Notes: generated by a model from the letters alone, not told the origin. A stretch of DNA of 64,000 nt from an uncultured Clostridia bacterium (GCA_934167175.1 CAKPKF010000001.1:62001-126000), one strand, 5' to 3'; shown: positions 21,594 through 31,080, counted from the stretch's first letter. Made by a program: numbers and translations.

Positions 21594-22046
21594 ATGAATG
21601 AAGATATGTCTAAAATAATGGAAGATTTCAAGGATATACTAAGCAATAAAGAAAACCAAGCAAAATTTAATGATATTATAAACAACTTTTCTAATTCTGC
21701 TAGTGCATCCGATTCTACTAATTCTACTGGCAAAAACATATCTTCTAACTTAAATTTTAATCCTGAAATGTTATCTAATTTCTCAAAATTGTTCAACAAT
21801 TCTAATGATGGTGATAACAATAACTCTTCAAGTTTCAATATTGATATTAATACGATATTAAAACTAAAAGAAATTATGGAAAAAATGAATAGCCCTAAAA
21901 ATGATCCAAGATCAAATTTATTATTATCTCTTAAACCTTATTTAAAGCCTAGTCGAAAAGCTAAAGTAGATCAGTACATCCAACTATTAAATATGAGTAA
22001 AGTCATAGAACTTTTTGAAAATACTGGTGGTGAGACGAAAAAATGA
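21594..22046 (+). CDS. Conserved clostridial-type protein of unknown function (150 aa)
   Basis: A hydrophilic 150-aa protein with an acidic N-terminus, a Ser/Asn-rich low-complexity middle (about 35-85) and a C-terminal helical block (NDPRSNLLLSLKPYLKPSRK...VDQYIQLLNMSK). This looks like the conserved tail of a small family common in Clostridia; that recollection is not verified. Strong GAGGGAGG site 8 nt before the ATG. Its stop overlaps the next start (ATGA), so the two are translationally coupled. Confidence 0.7.
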   Translation: MNEDMSKIMEDFKDILSNKENQAKFNDIINNFSNSASASDSTNSTGKNISSNLNFNPEMLSNFSKLFNNSNDGDNNNSSSFNIDINTILKLKEIMEKMNSPKNDPRSNLLLSLKPYLKPSRKAKVDQYIQLLNMSKVIELFENTGGETKK

Positions 22047-22366
22047 TTCACAATTTTCCATATACAAGTTCTCGTTATTCAAGAATTTATAATTATTATC
22101 CTAGTGCTAACTCATATTATATGAAATCTGTTCCAAAATGTTCAACAAAAAAAAATAAGCCTTCTGATATAAAAGACTCATTTAATAAGAATAATATTTT
22201 TTCTAACATACATTCCGAAACTGAAAAATTGGATTATTTTGAGTTTTTTGGAATAAAACTTTTTTTTGATGATATATTGTTAATTTTTTTAATTTTATTC
22301 TTATATAACGAAGGAATAAAAGATCAATACTTGTTTATTGCATTAATTCTTTTACTCCTTAGCTAA
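22043..22366 (+). CDS. Conserved small membrane protein of unknown function (107 aa)
   Basis: The N-terminal half is Tyr/Ser-rich and polar. The C-terminal half has two hydrophobic helices around FFGIKLFFDDILLIFLILFL and YLFIALILLLLS, separated by NEGIKDQ. It starts within the stop codon of the preceding gene. It ends 2 bp from the convergent minC gene with no terminator between. The last gene of a three-gene cluster; function unknown. Confidence 0.7.
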   Translation: MIHNFPYTSSRYSRIYNYYPSANSYYMKSVPKCSTKKNKPSDIKDSFNKNNIFSNIHSETEKLDYFEFFGIKLFFDDILLIFLILFLYNEGIKDQYLFIALILLLLS

Positions 22367-22368
22367 TT

Positions 22369-22974
22369 TTATTCTGTTATTACTATTTGGTCACAAAATG
22401 CATATGCATATTTTTTCCCTTTATCTTCTTTAGTTAATTCTTTTATTATATTAGCAATTCTAACTTGAGGTGCTTCCATTGAAACTGTTGCTATTATTGC
22501 TTCTTTGTTTCCCTTTGCTCCTGCATGTGCTAAGCCCCTTAGAGCACCAACAACTGCTATATTTCCTCCAGCAATTACTTCTGCACCTGCATTTACATCA
22601 CCTATTATAACAATACTTCCTTCAAATTCAACTCTTTGCCCAGACCTTAAAGCACATTTATAATATTTAGTTTCTGAAACTTTTATTTCTTTATTATATG
22701 TTTTTTTTATGCTAGATAAACCTAAACCTTCTGGCGTTTCAAATTTAACTTCTACATCTTTTTCTTTTTTTATTATATCTTTTATTTCTTGAATCTCTGT
22801 GTTTTTTAGTATTTTACCTCCAATTAATATAGGAATACTTTCATTTTCACATAACTTTTTTAGTTCTGCAATTTTTTTATTTAACCCTTCTATAACTTCT
22901 TTATGTGTTGCATTATCTGATATTTTTATTGTAATTTCATTTGTTCCCATAGATATATTTATACAATTTTTCAT
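22369..22974 (-). CDS. minC: Septum site-determining protein MinC
   Basis: MinC inhibits FtsZ polymerisation away from midcell. About 201 aa, with an N-terminal FtsZ-interacting domain and a C-terminal beta-helix domain recognised by AGAEVIAGGNIAVVGALRGLAHAGA and IATVSMEAPQVRIANI. The ATG at 22974 is preferred to 22983 because the AGAGGA site then lies about 8 nt away. It follows PBP2 by 18 nt in the cell-shape operon. minD and minE are not adjacent, unlike the mreBCD-minCD order of many Firmicutes. Confidence 0.92.
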   Translation of the reverse strand: MKNCINISMGTNEITIKISDNATHKEVIEGLNKKIAELKKLCENESIPILIGGKILKNTEIQEIKDIIKKEKDVEVKFETPEGLGLSSIKKTYNKEIKVSETKYYKCALRSGQRVEFEGSIVIIGDVNAGAEVIAGGNIAVVGALRGLAHAGAKGNKEAIIATVSMEAPQVRIANIIKELTKEDKGKKYAYAFCDQIVITE

Positions 22975-22992
22975 ATTATACATCCTCTCTTT

Positions 22993-25080
22993 TTATCTAG
23001 ACATTTCCGTATATGGTATTGCTGTCATGTCTTCAGTTATTTGGCTACTATTCATTCCAAAATATTGTGCTATTATATCTCTAACAACTTCAGCAGTATA
23101 TAGACCATGACCTCCGTTTTCAACCATAACTGCTACCGCTATTTCTGGATCATCGAACGGTGCATATCCTGCAAACCATGCATTAGTTTTATTTCCTGCT
23201 TCTGCTGAACCTGTTTTTCCACCAACTTCTATATTAAAATCTTTAAATATAGAATATGCCGTTCCCCCTGTTTCACTTGTAACAGATCTCATGCCTTCTC
23301 TTACGGCTGCTAAGTTTTTATCATCAATATTCAAATCTTCGTTAGTATCTTGTGTTAATCCTAATTTATCATTTACAAATTTTTCTATTTCATCTTTTGA
23401 TACCTCTGTTCCATCTGCATTTATTACACTCTTTACAATAGTTGGATTTATTTTATTTCCTCCATTTGCAATCATACTTATATATTTTGCAATTTGAATT
23501 GGTGAAAAGTTATTATAACTTTGACCTATTACAGCTGATAGCATATCTCCTAATTTCCATTCTCTACCTTTAGACTCTACTAATGATTTACTTGCTAAAG
23601 TTCCAGGATTTTCATTTGGTAATTCAACTCCAGTTTTTTCTCCTAATCCAAAATATTTTGAATATTTCTCTAGAACGTCTATTCCCATTCTTCTACCCAT
23701 TTCATAGAAATAGAAGTTACATGAATGTTGTATTGCACCTGTTACATTTAAATATCCATGTCCTCTATGAAAGTCTGTCCAATACCAACACACTGGCTTA
23801 TGTGCATATGGATATACACCTGTATCATTTACCTTTTCTCTTGTATTAGTAACTCCTGATTCTAGTGCTGCAACTGCAGATACCATTTTATATATTGAAC
23901 CTGGCGCATATGCACCCTGCACTGCTCTATTATACAATGGATTATTAGAATTTTCATGATATTTTTTCCAATTTTCACTACTTATACCACCAACAAATAA
24001 TTCTGGTTCAAAGTCTGGATAACTTGCCATAGCAAGCACCTCACCTGTTTTAACATTCATTACTACAACTGCACCTGAGTTTGTAGTATATTGTTTTCCA
24101 AATCCGCCACTATTTATTTTATGTATGTTATTTGCTAATGCTTGTTCTGTAACTAATTGTAAATTTGCATCTATTGAAAGTACAATATCTGAACCAGCAA
24201 CTGCTTCTTGAGAAATGTATTCATCTGTTGCAGTTCCCTCAACAGCCATATCTATTTGTTTTATACCATCTTTACCTTTTAAATATTCCTCAAAAACTGC
24301 TTCTATTCCAGTTCTTCCAATATAATCATCATTATCATACCCTTGTTCTTTTTTCTGGTCATATTCCTTTTCGCTTATTTTTCCTATGTAACCAATTATA
24401 TGTGAAGCTAAATTTCCTTTTTGGTATGTTCTTATCGGCTCTACAATTACATTTACTCCTGGGAATTCTGCACTTCTTTCGTTAAATTGATTTGCACTAG
24501 CTCTACTTATGTCTTTTGCTATTACTACTGATTTGGTACTACTATATCCAGCTTGTGCTATTTCATATCTTATTCCCATAATTTTTCTTACTTCTGATAA
24601 ATCTTGATTTGTTATTTTATATTTTTCCTGTAACTTATAAAAACATTCTTCTGCAGTTAAATTTTTGTCTAATTTATTTTTTTCTTTCCATTTTTTCTCT
24701 GCTTCCTCATCCCCCAATGTAAATCCATATGGCTCTAATGTTATTGGAAGTGTATCTGTAAATGTATCTTCGTTTTCTTCTAAAACCTTTATCATTTTCA
24801 GTATAGCTTCATTTAATGTTTCGTTATCTACTTTACTTTTATATAATTCTAAAGAAAATCCCATCTTTGTTGTTGCTAGTTTATTACCTGTTTTATCTAA
24901 AATAGAACCTCTTGATGCTTCTAGTTTACTTTCCCTAGATAACTTTGTGTTAGACTTTTCTCTATATTCTTCCCCATTAACTATTTGTAAGTTGAAAAGT
25001 TGCAATATTAATATTAAAGATACTACATATACTATTGTATTAATTATATTAAATCTAAGTTTTATATTTGCTTTTTTCAA
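22993..25080 (-). CDS. mrdA: Penicillin-binding protein 2 (elongasome transpeptidase)
   Basis: A class B PBP of 695 aa that cross-links peptidoglycan during elongation. It has an N-terminal membrane anchor (about 9-28), a dimerisation region, then a transpeptidase domain with SIYK (in APGSIYKM), SCN (HSCNFYFY) and KTG (GGKTGSAE). TTG start with GAAGGTG upstream. Its position directly after mreD in an mreBCD operon supports the PBP2/MrdA assignment over a division-specific PBP3. Confidence 0.93.
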   Translation of the reverse strand: MKKANIKLRFNIINTIVYVVSLILILQLFNLQIVNGEEYREKSNTKLSRESKLEASRGSILDKTGNKLATTKMGFSLELYKSKVDNETLNEAILKMIKVLEENEDTFTDTLPITLEPYGFTLGDEEAEKKWKEKNKLDKNLTAEECFYKLQEKYKITNQDLSEVRKIMGIRYEIAQAGYSSTKSVVIAKDISRASANQFNERSAEFPGVNVIVEPIRTYQKGNLASHIIGYIGKISEKEYDQKKEQGYDNDDYIGRTGIEAVFEEYLKGKDGIKQIDMAVEGTATDEYISQEAVAGSDIVLSIDANLQLVTEQALANNIHKINSGGFGKQYTTNSGAVVVMNVKTGEVLAMASYPDFEPELFVGGISSENWKKYHENSNNPLYNRAVQGAYAPGSIYKMVSAVAALESGVTNTREKVNDTGVYPYAHKPVCWYWTDFHRGHGYLNVTGAIQHSCNFYFYEMGRRMGIDVLEKYSKYFGLGEKTGVELPNENPGTLASKSLVESKGREWKLGDMLSAVIGQSYNNFSPIQIAKYISMIANGGNKINPTIVKSVINADGTEVSKDEIEKFVNDKLGLTQDTNEDLNIDDKNLAAVREGMRSVTSETGGTAYSIFKDFNIEVGGKTGSAEAGNKTNAWFAGYAPFDDPEIAVAVMVENGGHGLYTAEVVRDIIAQYFGMNSSQITEDMTAIPYTEMSR

Positions 25081-25125
25081 CTTTTCACCTTCACTTTCAT
25101 TTTTATTTTTCTTTATTTACAATTT

Positions 25126-25659
25126 CTAAAAATAACGCGTTAAAATTCTTGAACCGTTAAATTCATTTTCTATACGGTATCCGATTTTTTGTAATAGTGG
25201 ATAAAGTATTATTGTTATTAATGTATTGTATATAATTTCAATTACTAAAATTTTAATGAATGCCTGTATTTCTAAATTCGTTTTTAATATTGCATAATTT
25301 AAAAAATAACTTCCTACTTCAAAAATAATAGTAGAACCTATTATCATTATCATAATTGTTATTCTACTATCTTTTGAAAAGTTTTTTTCAAAGTATCCTC
25401 CCAACAATCCTATTATTCCAAGCATTATTCCTGATATTCCAATTTTTTTACTTATAAAAAAGTCCAAACATATTCCAAAAAATATACCCGTTTGTACTCC
25501 AATATTTTTTCCAGCAAATAAACTCAAAAACAATACCAGTATTACAAATAGATTAGGTCTTACTCCAGCTATTGTAAACCAGCTAAAGAAATTAGATTGT
25601 AAAAAATATATAAACAGAAATACTAGGAATGATATTAATAATATCGTTTGTTTTTTCAA
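25126..25659 (-). CDS. mreD: Rod shape-determining protein MreD
   Basis: A small integral membrane protein of 177 aa with five to six hydrophobic segments. It includes the MreD-like start SFLVFLFIYFLQSNFFSWFTIAGVRP-type layout and the NLFVILVLFLSLFAGKNIG block. TTG start preceded by GAGGTG. It lies 14 nt after mreC and 45 nt before PBP2, the standard order. MreD supports the elongasome and links MreC to the peptidoglycan synthases. Confidence 0.9.
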   Translation of the reverse strand: MKKQTILLISFLVFLFIYFLQSNFFSWFTIAGVRPNLFVILVLFLSLFAGKNIGVQTGIFFGICLDFFISKKIGISGIMLGIIGLLGGYFEKNFSKDSRITIMIMIIGSTIIFEVGSYFLNYAILKTNLEIQAFIKILVIEIIYNTLITIILYPLLQKIGYRIENEFNGSRILTRYF

Positions 25660-25673
25660 TTAGTTCACCTCTT

Positions 25674-26495
25674 CTATTTAATAATAACTAATACTGTTTC
25701 TAATTTTCCAAAATCAACTGCTGTTGACACTAGTGCATATCTATCTGTTATATTTTTTGTATTTACAATTTGTTTTATTGTTCCTATATGAATTCCTTTT
25801 GGATATATTCCTCCAACACCTGATGTTTCTAGACTATCGCCTTGAACTAAACTTACTTCTGGTGGAATATATGTAGCTTTCAAACATGATTTGTCTCCAT
25901 CTAATGTTCCTCTGGCTATTATACTGTCTCTTGATGTACTAATTGTTGCGCTTACCGTACTAGCAGTATCTATTATTGTTTGTACTTTTGCTGTATCATT
26001 TGTAACTGATATTATATGTCCAACTAAACCTTTATCAGAGATTACTGTCATATTTGGTTTTATTCCATCATCACTTCCTACATTTATAACCAGTGTACTA
26101 CTGTAATTGCTTACATCTTTATTTATTATATATGCTGGTGTTGTTGTATAACTTGTATATTTTTCTGTTAAATTCAAATATTCCTTCAATGTAGAATTTT
26201 CTGTTTTTATTATTTCAAATTCCCTTAGATTTTGTTCTAACTCACTATTTTTTTTCTTTAGTTCCTCATTTTCAGTCTTTAGTTTACTTATATCATCAAA
26301 GAATGTGTTATTACCAGCTATTTTATTTTTTAAATATGTAAGTCCATTTTGTATTGGCATTACTAAGTTACCAAATGCGTTTTCTACATATGATAATTTT
26401 TCTATTTTTATATTTGAAACAAAAACTAGTACTAATAATATTATTATTGTTAATATTATTCCTACAGCACCTGTCTTTTTATTGTTATTATACAT
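25674..26495 (-). CDS. mreC: Rod shape-determining protein MreC
   Basis: 273 aa, single N-terminal membrane helix (about 9-26), a coiled coil (about 70-105, KTENEELKKKNSELEQNLREF), then the extracytoplasmic double beta-barrel with NVGSDDGIKPNMTVIS and GLVGHI. It acts as the periplasmic/wall-side scaffold of the elongasome. ATG with AAGGAGAG upstream, 20 nt after mreB. Confidence 0.94.
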   Translation of the reverse strand: MYNNNKKTGAVGIILTIIILLVLVFVSNIKIEKLSYVENAFGNLVMPIQNGLTYLKNKIAGNNTFFDDISKLKTENEELKKKNSELEQNLREFEIIKTENSTLKEYLNLTEKYTSYTTTPAYIINKDVSNYSSTLVINVGSDDGIKPNMTVISDKGLVGHIISVTNDTAKVQTIIDTASTVSATISTSRDSIIARGTLDGDKSCLKATYIPPEVSLVQGDSLETSGVGGIYPKGIHIGTIKQIVNTKNITDRYALVSTAVDFGKLETVLVIIK

Positions 26496-26515
26496 TCTTT
26501 GCTCTCCTTTTTTGA

Positions 26516-27547
26516 TTATCTTCTTTTTCTTGCATTTAATAATACTACTTTAAGTTTTTCTAAATCTTCTAGTGTCTTTCCTGTTCCCTTCACAACACAG
26601 TCTAATGGTTCTTCAGCAATATATACTGGCATGCCTGTTTCCATACTAAGCAACTTGTCTAAATTTTTTATTAATGCTCCTCCACCAGCTAATACTATAC
26701 CTTTTTCCATTATATCTGACGCTAATTCAGGTGGTGTCTTTTCTAGTGTTGCTTTTACTATTTCAACTATTTCTCTGATTGAATCTTTCATTGCTTCTTC
26801 TACTTGTGAAGAAGTTATTGTTTCATTTCTTGGTAGCCCAGTTCCTAAGTCTCTTCCTCTAACTTCCATACTCATTTCTGTCATTAATGGCGTAGCACAT
26901 CCTATTTCCATTTTTATTTGTTCTGCTGTTGTTTCCCCTATTGCTAAATTCATTTCTCTTTTAACATAATTTACTATATCTTCATCCAATTCATCACCTG
27001 CAACTCTTAGTGAATAACTATTTACTATTCCACCTAATGAAATTACTGCAACTTCCGTTGTTCCCCCTCCGATATCTACTATTATGTTTCCACTTGGTTC
27101 TGCTACATCCAAATTAGCACCTATAGCTGCTGCCATTGGTTCTTCTATTAAATACACTTCTTTTGCTCCTGCTTGCATTACAGATTCTTCTACTGCTCTT
27201 TCTTCTACCTCTGTTATGCCTGATGGAACTCCTACCACTACTCTTGGTCTACCTGCGTTATACCTTTGGCATACTTTATTTAATATGTTTTTTAACATTA
27301 ACTGTGTTGCTGTAAAGTCTGCTATAACACCATCTTTTAATGGTCTTATAGCCTTTATTTGATCTGGCGTTCTTCCTAACATTTCTTTTGCCTCATGTCC
27401 TGTTGCTAAAATTGCACCACTTCTTCTGTCTATTGCTACTACTGATGGTTCTTTAAGGACTATTCCTTTTCCTTTTAACGTAACCAGCATATTTGCTGTT
27501 CCTAAATCTATACCAATATCTTTTGAAACCAATCCAAAAAGTTTCAT
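26516..27547 (-). CDS. mreB: Actin-like rod shape-determining protein MreB
   Basis: About 343 aa, a bacterial actin forming membrane-associated filaments that orient wall synthesis. Nucleotide-binding motifs are IGIDLGTANMLV, DIGGGTTEVAVISLGG and GIVLAGGGALIKNLD. I prefer the ATG at 27547 (MKLFGLVSKDIGID), which gives the usual length and has AAAGGA upstream. An in-frame GTG at 27592 overlapping the radC stop would add 15 residues. It heads the mreBCD block after radC, as in many Firmicutes. Confidence 0.96.
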   Translation of the reverse strand: MKLFGLVSKDIGIDLGTANMLVTLKGKGIVLKEPSVVAIDRRSGAILATGHEAKEMLGRTPDQIKAIRPLKDGVIADFTATQLMLKNILNKVCQRYNAGRPRVVVGVPSGITEVEERAVEESVMQAGAKEVYLIEEPMAAAIGANLDVAEPSGNIIVDIGGGTTEVAVISLGGIVNSYSLRVAGDELDEDIVNYVKREMNLAIGETTAEQIKMEIGCATPLMTEMSMEVRGRDLGTGLPRNETITSSQVEEAMKDSIREIVEIVKATLEKTPPELASDIMEKGIVLAGGGALIKNLDKLLSMETGMPVYIAEEPLDCVVKGTGKTLEDLEKLKVVLLNARKRR

Positions 27548-27588
27548 TATTTCCACAATCCTTTCTTTTATAGATAATTTTATTGTCT

Positions 27589-28278
27589 TCACTTTTTTGA
27601 AAATATACTTTGGTATTTATTATCTCCTATTATTATGTGGTCTAGTAACTCTATTCCCATTAAACTCGCACATTCATATATTCTATCTGTAACTATATAA
27701 TCGCTATTGCTTGGTGTTGGATCCCCACTTGGATGATTATGCACTAATATTATTTTGGTAGCTTGCATTTTTATAGGTTCTAACAATATTTCCTTTGGTT
27801 CTATTACTGCAAAATTTGTTCCTCCCAAAGAGATATCTAATATTTTTAGGACTCTATTTTTAGTATTTAATATAATTAATTTTGCAATTTCTCTTTTTTC
27901 ATATTTCATTTCATCCATTAATATATTTGCAACATCTTGTGAGCTTTTTATTTTTACATTTAGATTATTGATAGGTCTTGACATTCTTTTTGCTAATTCA
28001 CATACTGCTACTAATTGTATTGCTTTTACTTTTCCTATACCTTTTATTTGCATAAATTCTTGTATAGACAGTTCGTGCATAAATCGTAAGTCATTTGTAT
28101 GTTCATCTTTCCTTATTTTTAATATTTTCTGTGCTAAGTTAACTGATGTTTCATTTTTTGTACCGGTTTTTATTATTATTGCTATTAACTCTGAATTAGA
28201 TAAAGTTTTTGCTCCGTACATTTCTAATTTTTCATACGGACGCTCTGATAATGGGAGTTCTTTCATTTTTGTTGACAT
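27589..28278 (-). CDS. radC: RadC/JAB1-type metalloprotein
   Basis: 229 aa. An N-terminal helix-hairpin-helix region (about 40-90, IQEFMQIKGIGKVKA) precedes a C-terminal JAB1/MPN-like domain with the metal-binding motif HNHPSGDPTPSNSD. The cellular role of RadC is unclear despite its name. It is placed directly upstream of mreB, a widespread Firmicute arrangement. ATG start with GAAAGGA upstream. Confidence 0.93.
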   Translation of the reverse strand: MSTKMKELPLSERPYEKLEMYGAKTLSNSELIAIIIKTGTKNETSVNLAQKILKIRKDEHTNDLRFMHELSIQEFMQIKGIGKVKAIQLVAVCELAKRMSRPINNLNVKIKSSQDVANILMDEMKYEKREIAKLIILNTKNRVLKILDISLGGTNFAVIEPKEILLEPIKMQATKIILVHNHPSGDPTPSNSDYIVTDRIYECASLMGIELLDHIIIGDNKYQSIFSKK

Positions 28279-28312
28279 ATAATCAGTCCTTTCTTGCTCC
28301 CCTTATTATATT

Positions 28313-28570
28313 TTAAACTTTTCTATAAATAAAAATCGCTATTGCCATTCCTATTATACTTGCAATATTTATTTTGCATACAAAGCCAAATGTTATATTT
28401 AGGATGTTCAAATCTAATGTTATAGGATTTGATATTCCAAATGATTCACCATAAGATAGCCACCATAGGAAATCTACTTTTGAAGCAAAATCTCCTAATA
28501 ATCCACCTATAACTAATCCGGATAGTATAAATATTAGTAATATCCATATATTTTTATCTTTTGTTGCCAT
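28313..28570 (-). CDS. DUF4321 family small membrane protein
   Basis: 85 aa with two hydrophobic helices (about 9-28 and 66-82). The family-typical pattern is seen in IGGLLGDFASKV, ITLDLNILNITFGFVCKIN and IASIIGMAIAIFIYRK. DUF4321 proteins usually sit beside radC/mreB in Clostridia, as here (34 nt upstream of radC). ATG with GGAGG upstream. Function unknown; probably first gene of the cell-shape operon. Confidence 0.82.
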   Translation of the reverse strand: MATKDKNIWILLIFILSGLVIGGLLGDFASKVDFLWWLSYGESFGISNPITLDLNILNITFGFVCKINIASIIGMAIAIFIYRKV

Positions 28571-28871
28571 TTTGTTCCTCCATTTCTTGTTACGGATTTC
28601 TTAATTTAGTATATTTTTAACATCTATTTTTAATTTATTTTTTAAATAAATTATCTTCTTTCATAAAGTAAAGATTTATATAAAATATTTCTGTTTTTAT
28701 TTCTTTTATATTATATATGTATCTGTCATTTTTTTCAAGTGATATATTATTTATTTTACAATTTTTTAACAATACTTTTTCACTTTTTAAATTGCATATT
28801 ATACACACAAAAAAAAGTGAGTTTAGATTACATATTGTATACGTAAAAATTCTTGTTTTCATATATGATAG

Positions 28872-28894
28872 AAAGTGCGATTTTTTCGCACTTT
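28872..28894 (+). terminator. Orphan terminator-like hairpin, possible end of a small RNA
   Basis: A 9-bp stem (28872-28880 with 28886-28894) with a T5 loop, followed by a T-run on the plus strand. No plus-strand gene ends here, so it may terminate a short untranslated RNA. Confidence 0.45.
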
Positions 28895-29157
28895 TTACTT
28901 CTAATTCATATTTAGTATTTTGATTCTTAATAACACCAAATTATTTATTGTTATGTTGTCATTATAATCTAAAACCATGAACTTATTAAATTTTTGTAAA
29001 TTTCCTTATGTTTTTATACATTCTCTCTTATTATAGTAATTTATATTTGTTACATTTTTATTTCTTTTTTTACTAATTTGTGCTATAGTGTATAGTACCT
29101 TTTTGTTTTAGATTTAATATAATAATATATATGGTCGTAATTTCATTATTTTACCAT

Positions 29158-29185
29158 TTGAAAATAATAAAATTAGTAGTATAAT
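29158..29185 (+). promoter_or_regulatory. Sigma-A-type promoter of mecA
   Basis: TTGAAA at 29158-29163, 16-nt spacer, TATAAT at 29180-29185, then AGGAGGT at 29199-29205 before the ATG at 29212. Confidence 0.7.
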
Positions 29186-29211
29186 ATTATTAAGACTTAG
29201 GAGGTATTTAT

Positions 29212-29859
29212 ATGAGAATTGAAAAACTTAATGAAAACAAAATAAGAATTACCCTTAATTTAGAAGATTTAAAAGAAAACAATATAGATTTGCATGATTT
29301 TATGTCTAATTCCATAGAATCTCAAGAATTATTTGTACATATGCTAAACAAAGCTAAACAAGAAGTAGGTTTTGTTACTGATGACTATAAAATTATGATT
29401 GAAGCTTTAGCTACATCCGATGGCAACTTTGTTTTAACCGTAACTAGAATAAACCCAATTTCTACTACTAAAAAGAAAAAAATACATATAAAAAGAAAGT
29501 CTCAAAAAATTAATCTTGAAACTACAATTTATTGTTTTTCTACTTTTGATGAATTTTGTGATTTTTGTATTTATTTAAAACATAGTAAGTTTAATAACTT
29601 TAGTAAGTTTGTGGATACTATTTCTTTGTTTTTATATAATGAACATTATTATTTAGTGTTAAAAAATATACATTCAGACTTTGCATTATTGAAAAATTTC
29701 TGTTCTTCAATTACGGAATTCGGGCATTTTGTAAATAATTCTCATTTGTTTGAGCATAAATTATTAGAATATGGGGATATAATACTGCCAGAAGATGCAA
29801 TTTTAAAATGTCAGCAGTACTTTGTTACTACTAAAAAGAAAACACGAAAAAAAAGTTAG
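29212..29859 (+). CDS. mecA: MecA-family adaptor protein
   Basis: 215 aa. The N-terminal substrate-binding domain begins MRIEKLNENKIRITLNLEDL and includes the conserved SQELFVHMLNKAKQEVGF. A basic linker (about 88-100) precedes the C-terminal ClpC-binding domain (about 105-205, CFSTFDEFCDFC...YYLVLKN). MecA proteins deliver substrates to ClpCP and control competence and stress responses. Monocistronic: its own promoter, and a terminator that overlaps its stop codon. Confidence 0.88.
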   Translation: MRIEKLNENKIRITLNLEDLKENNIDLHDFMSNSIESQELFVHMLNKAKQEVGFVTDDYKIMIEALATSDGNFVLTVTRINPISTTKKKKIHIKRKSQKINLETTIYCFSTFDEFCDFCIYLKHSKFNNFSKFVDTISLFLYNEHYYLVLKNIHSDFALLKNFCSSITEFGHFVNNSHLFEHKLLEYGDIILPEDAILKCQQYFVTTKKKTRKKS

Positions 29860-29880
29860 TTATTTAAATAACTAACTTTT
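29851..29880. terminator. Bidirectional terminator between mecA and M23 peptidase
   Basis: A perfect 30-nt palindrome (15-bp arms) flanked by A-run and T-run sits between two convergent genes and includes the mecA stop codon. Confidence 0.85.
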
Positions 29881-29885
29881 TGAAT

Positions 29886-30914
29886 TTAATATACATAATT
29901 TTGTGGGTTTTGTGCTACTCCATTTACTCTAACTTCTAGATGCAAATGTGGTCCTGTTGAATTTCCCGTTGAGCCAACTGCTGCTATTACTTGCCCCTGT
30001 GATATTTTTTGTCCAACACTCACATTTATAGAACTACAGTGTGCATAATATGTTTGTACACCATTTCCGTGGCTAATCGCAACCATCTTTCCATATGAAC
30101 CTTTCCATCCTGCAAAAGATACAACTCCTGCTGCTGAAGCTTTTATCGCTGTTCCTCTTGGACTAGCTATATCTAGCCCTGTATGCGCTCCACCTCTAAT
30201 ACTTGCCATGCTTCCAAATCTTGATGATATAGTTCCAGATACTGGTCTTGCTAATGCAATTCCTAATGGCTTTTTGGTTTTTGATAATTCTCTTTTAGTA
30301 CTAACTTTTTCCACTGATATATTTGAAAAATCCACATTTTTGCTTGTAACATCACTTTCAGTATTAGTAGCTTTTGCTATTTTTTTATTGTTAGTCTTTG
30401 TTTTATTTAACTTAGAAATCACTTCTTCTGTTGAAACTACTGCTCCCATATCTGTATCATGTTTTTCTACATAACTTATGTCTTCTATGTTCCAATTCCC
30501 CTGTTCCCTAAGCTTTGCAATTATTTCTTCTGCTTCTGCACTACTTGCTACATAATCTTTTTCCTCTCCGTTTTCCATAATTGCATAATATTTATAATAT
30601 ACTGTTCCTGTTTGTTTTATTTTGTCAAAAATTTCATTATCATTAGTTGTAACATTCCTTTTTAATAAACACATTTTATATTCTGGTAAATTATCTACTT
30701 GAACAAAAGCTACATTTTCTTCTTCTCCTGTTTCTAAATATTCATTTATTCTTGTTTGAAAATCTTTCTTATTATTAATATAGCCAATGTCTTCTCCGTT
30801 TAGTGTTACGTTATAAGTGGGCTTATAAACAAATGCTACTATTCCTAATATAATAAAAAGGCTTACTGTTATTAAAATAGCAAATTTCAATGTTACTCTA
30901 ATATGTACTACCAA
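29886..30914 (-). CDS. Membrane-anchored M23 (LytM-type) metallopeptidase
   Basis: 342 aa. One N-terminal membrane helix (about 9-27), a region resembling spore-cortex/stage II DD-endopeptidase leaders, then a C-terminal M23 domain with HTGLDIA and HLHLEV (zinc ligands) and the catalytic-site segment YYAHCSS. It cleaves peptide cross-links in peptidoglycan; a SpoIIQ-like or cell-separation role is possible. The start is uncertain: TTG 30914 is the first start codon in frame, but the best SD (AGGGGTGA) lies about 27 nt upstream of it, separated by a stop in frame. Confidence 0.85.
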   Translation of the reverse strand: MVVHIRVTLKFAILITVSLFIILGIVAFVYKPTYNVTLNGEDIGYINNKKDFQTRINEYLETGEEENVAFVQVDNLPEYKMCLLKRNVTTNDNEIFDKIKQTGTVYYKYYAIMENGEEKDYVASSAEAEEIIAKLREQGNWNIEDISYVEKHDTDMGAVVSTEEVISKLNKTKTNNKKIAKATNTESDVTSKNVDFSNISVEKVSTKRELSKTKKPLGIALARPVSGTISSRFGSMASIRGGAHTGLDIASPRGTAIKASAAGVVSFAGWKGSYGKMVAISHGNGVQTYYAHCSSINVSVGQKISQGQVIAAVGSTGNSTGPHLHLEVRVNGVAQNPQNYVY

Positions 30915-31080
30915 TTTTTTAAATAGATTATTTATTTAAATCACCCCTTATTTTTTATTATTGCTATTGTATATTAACTCTTTAATATTAACAATTTTAA
31001 AAAAATAGTAATTTTTTATAGTTTAGTTACTAATTCTCCATTTATGTTGGTTTCTCTTAATTTTTCTCAATTATGTAATT

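Larger units (their letters stand above)
28571..29211. other. Gene-poor divergent region
   Basis: 640 bp between the cell-shape operon and mecA. The short reading frames at 28635-28862 (minus) and 28717-28923 (plus) lack ribosome binding sites and recognisable protein features. A plus-strand terminator-like hairpin at 28872-28894 has no gene in front of it. The mecA promoter is at the right end. Confidence 0.5.

Noticed and set aside
28635..28923. Short reading frames on both strands upstream of mecA
   Set aside because: No ribosome binding sites, biased composition, and one spans a terminator-like hairpin.
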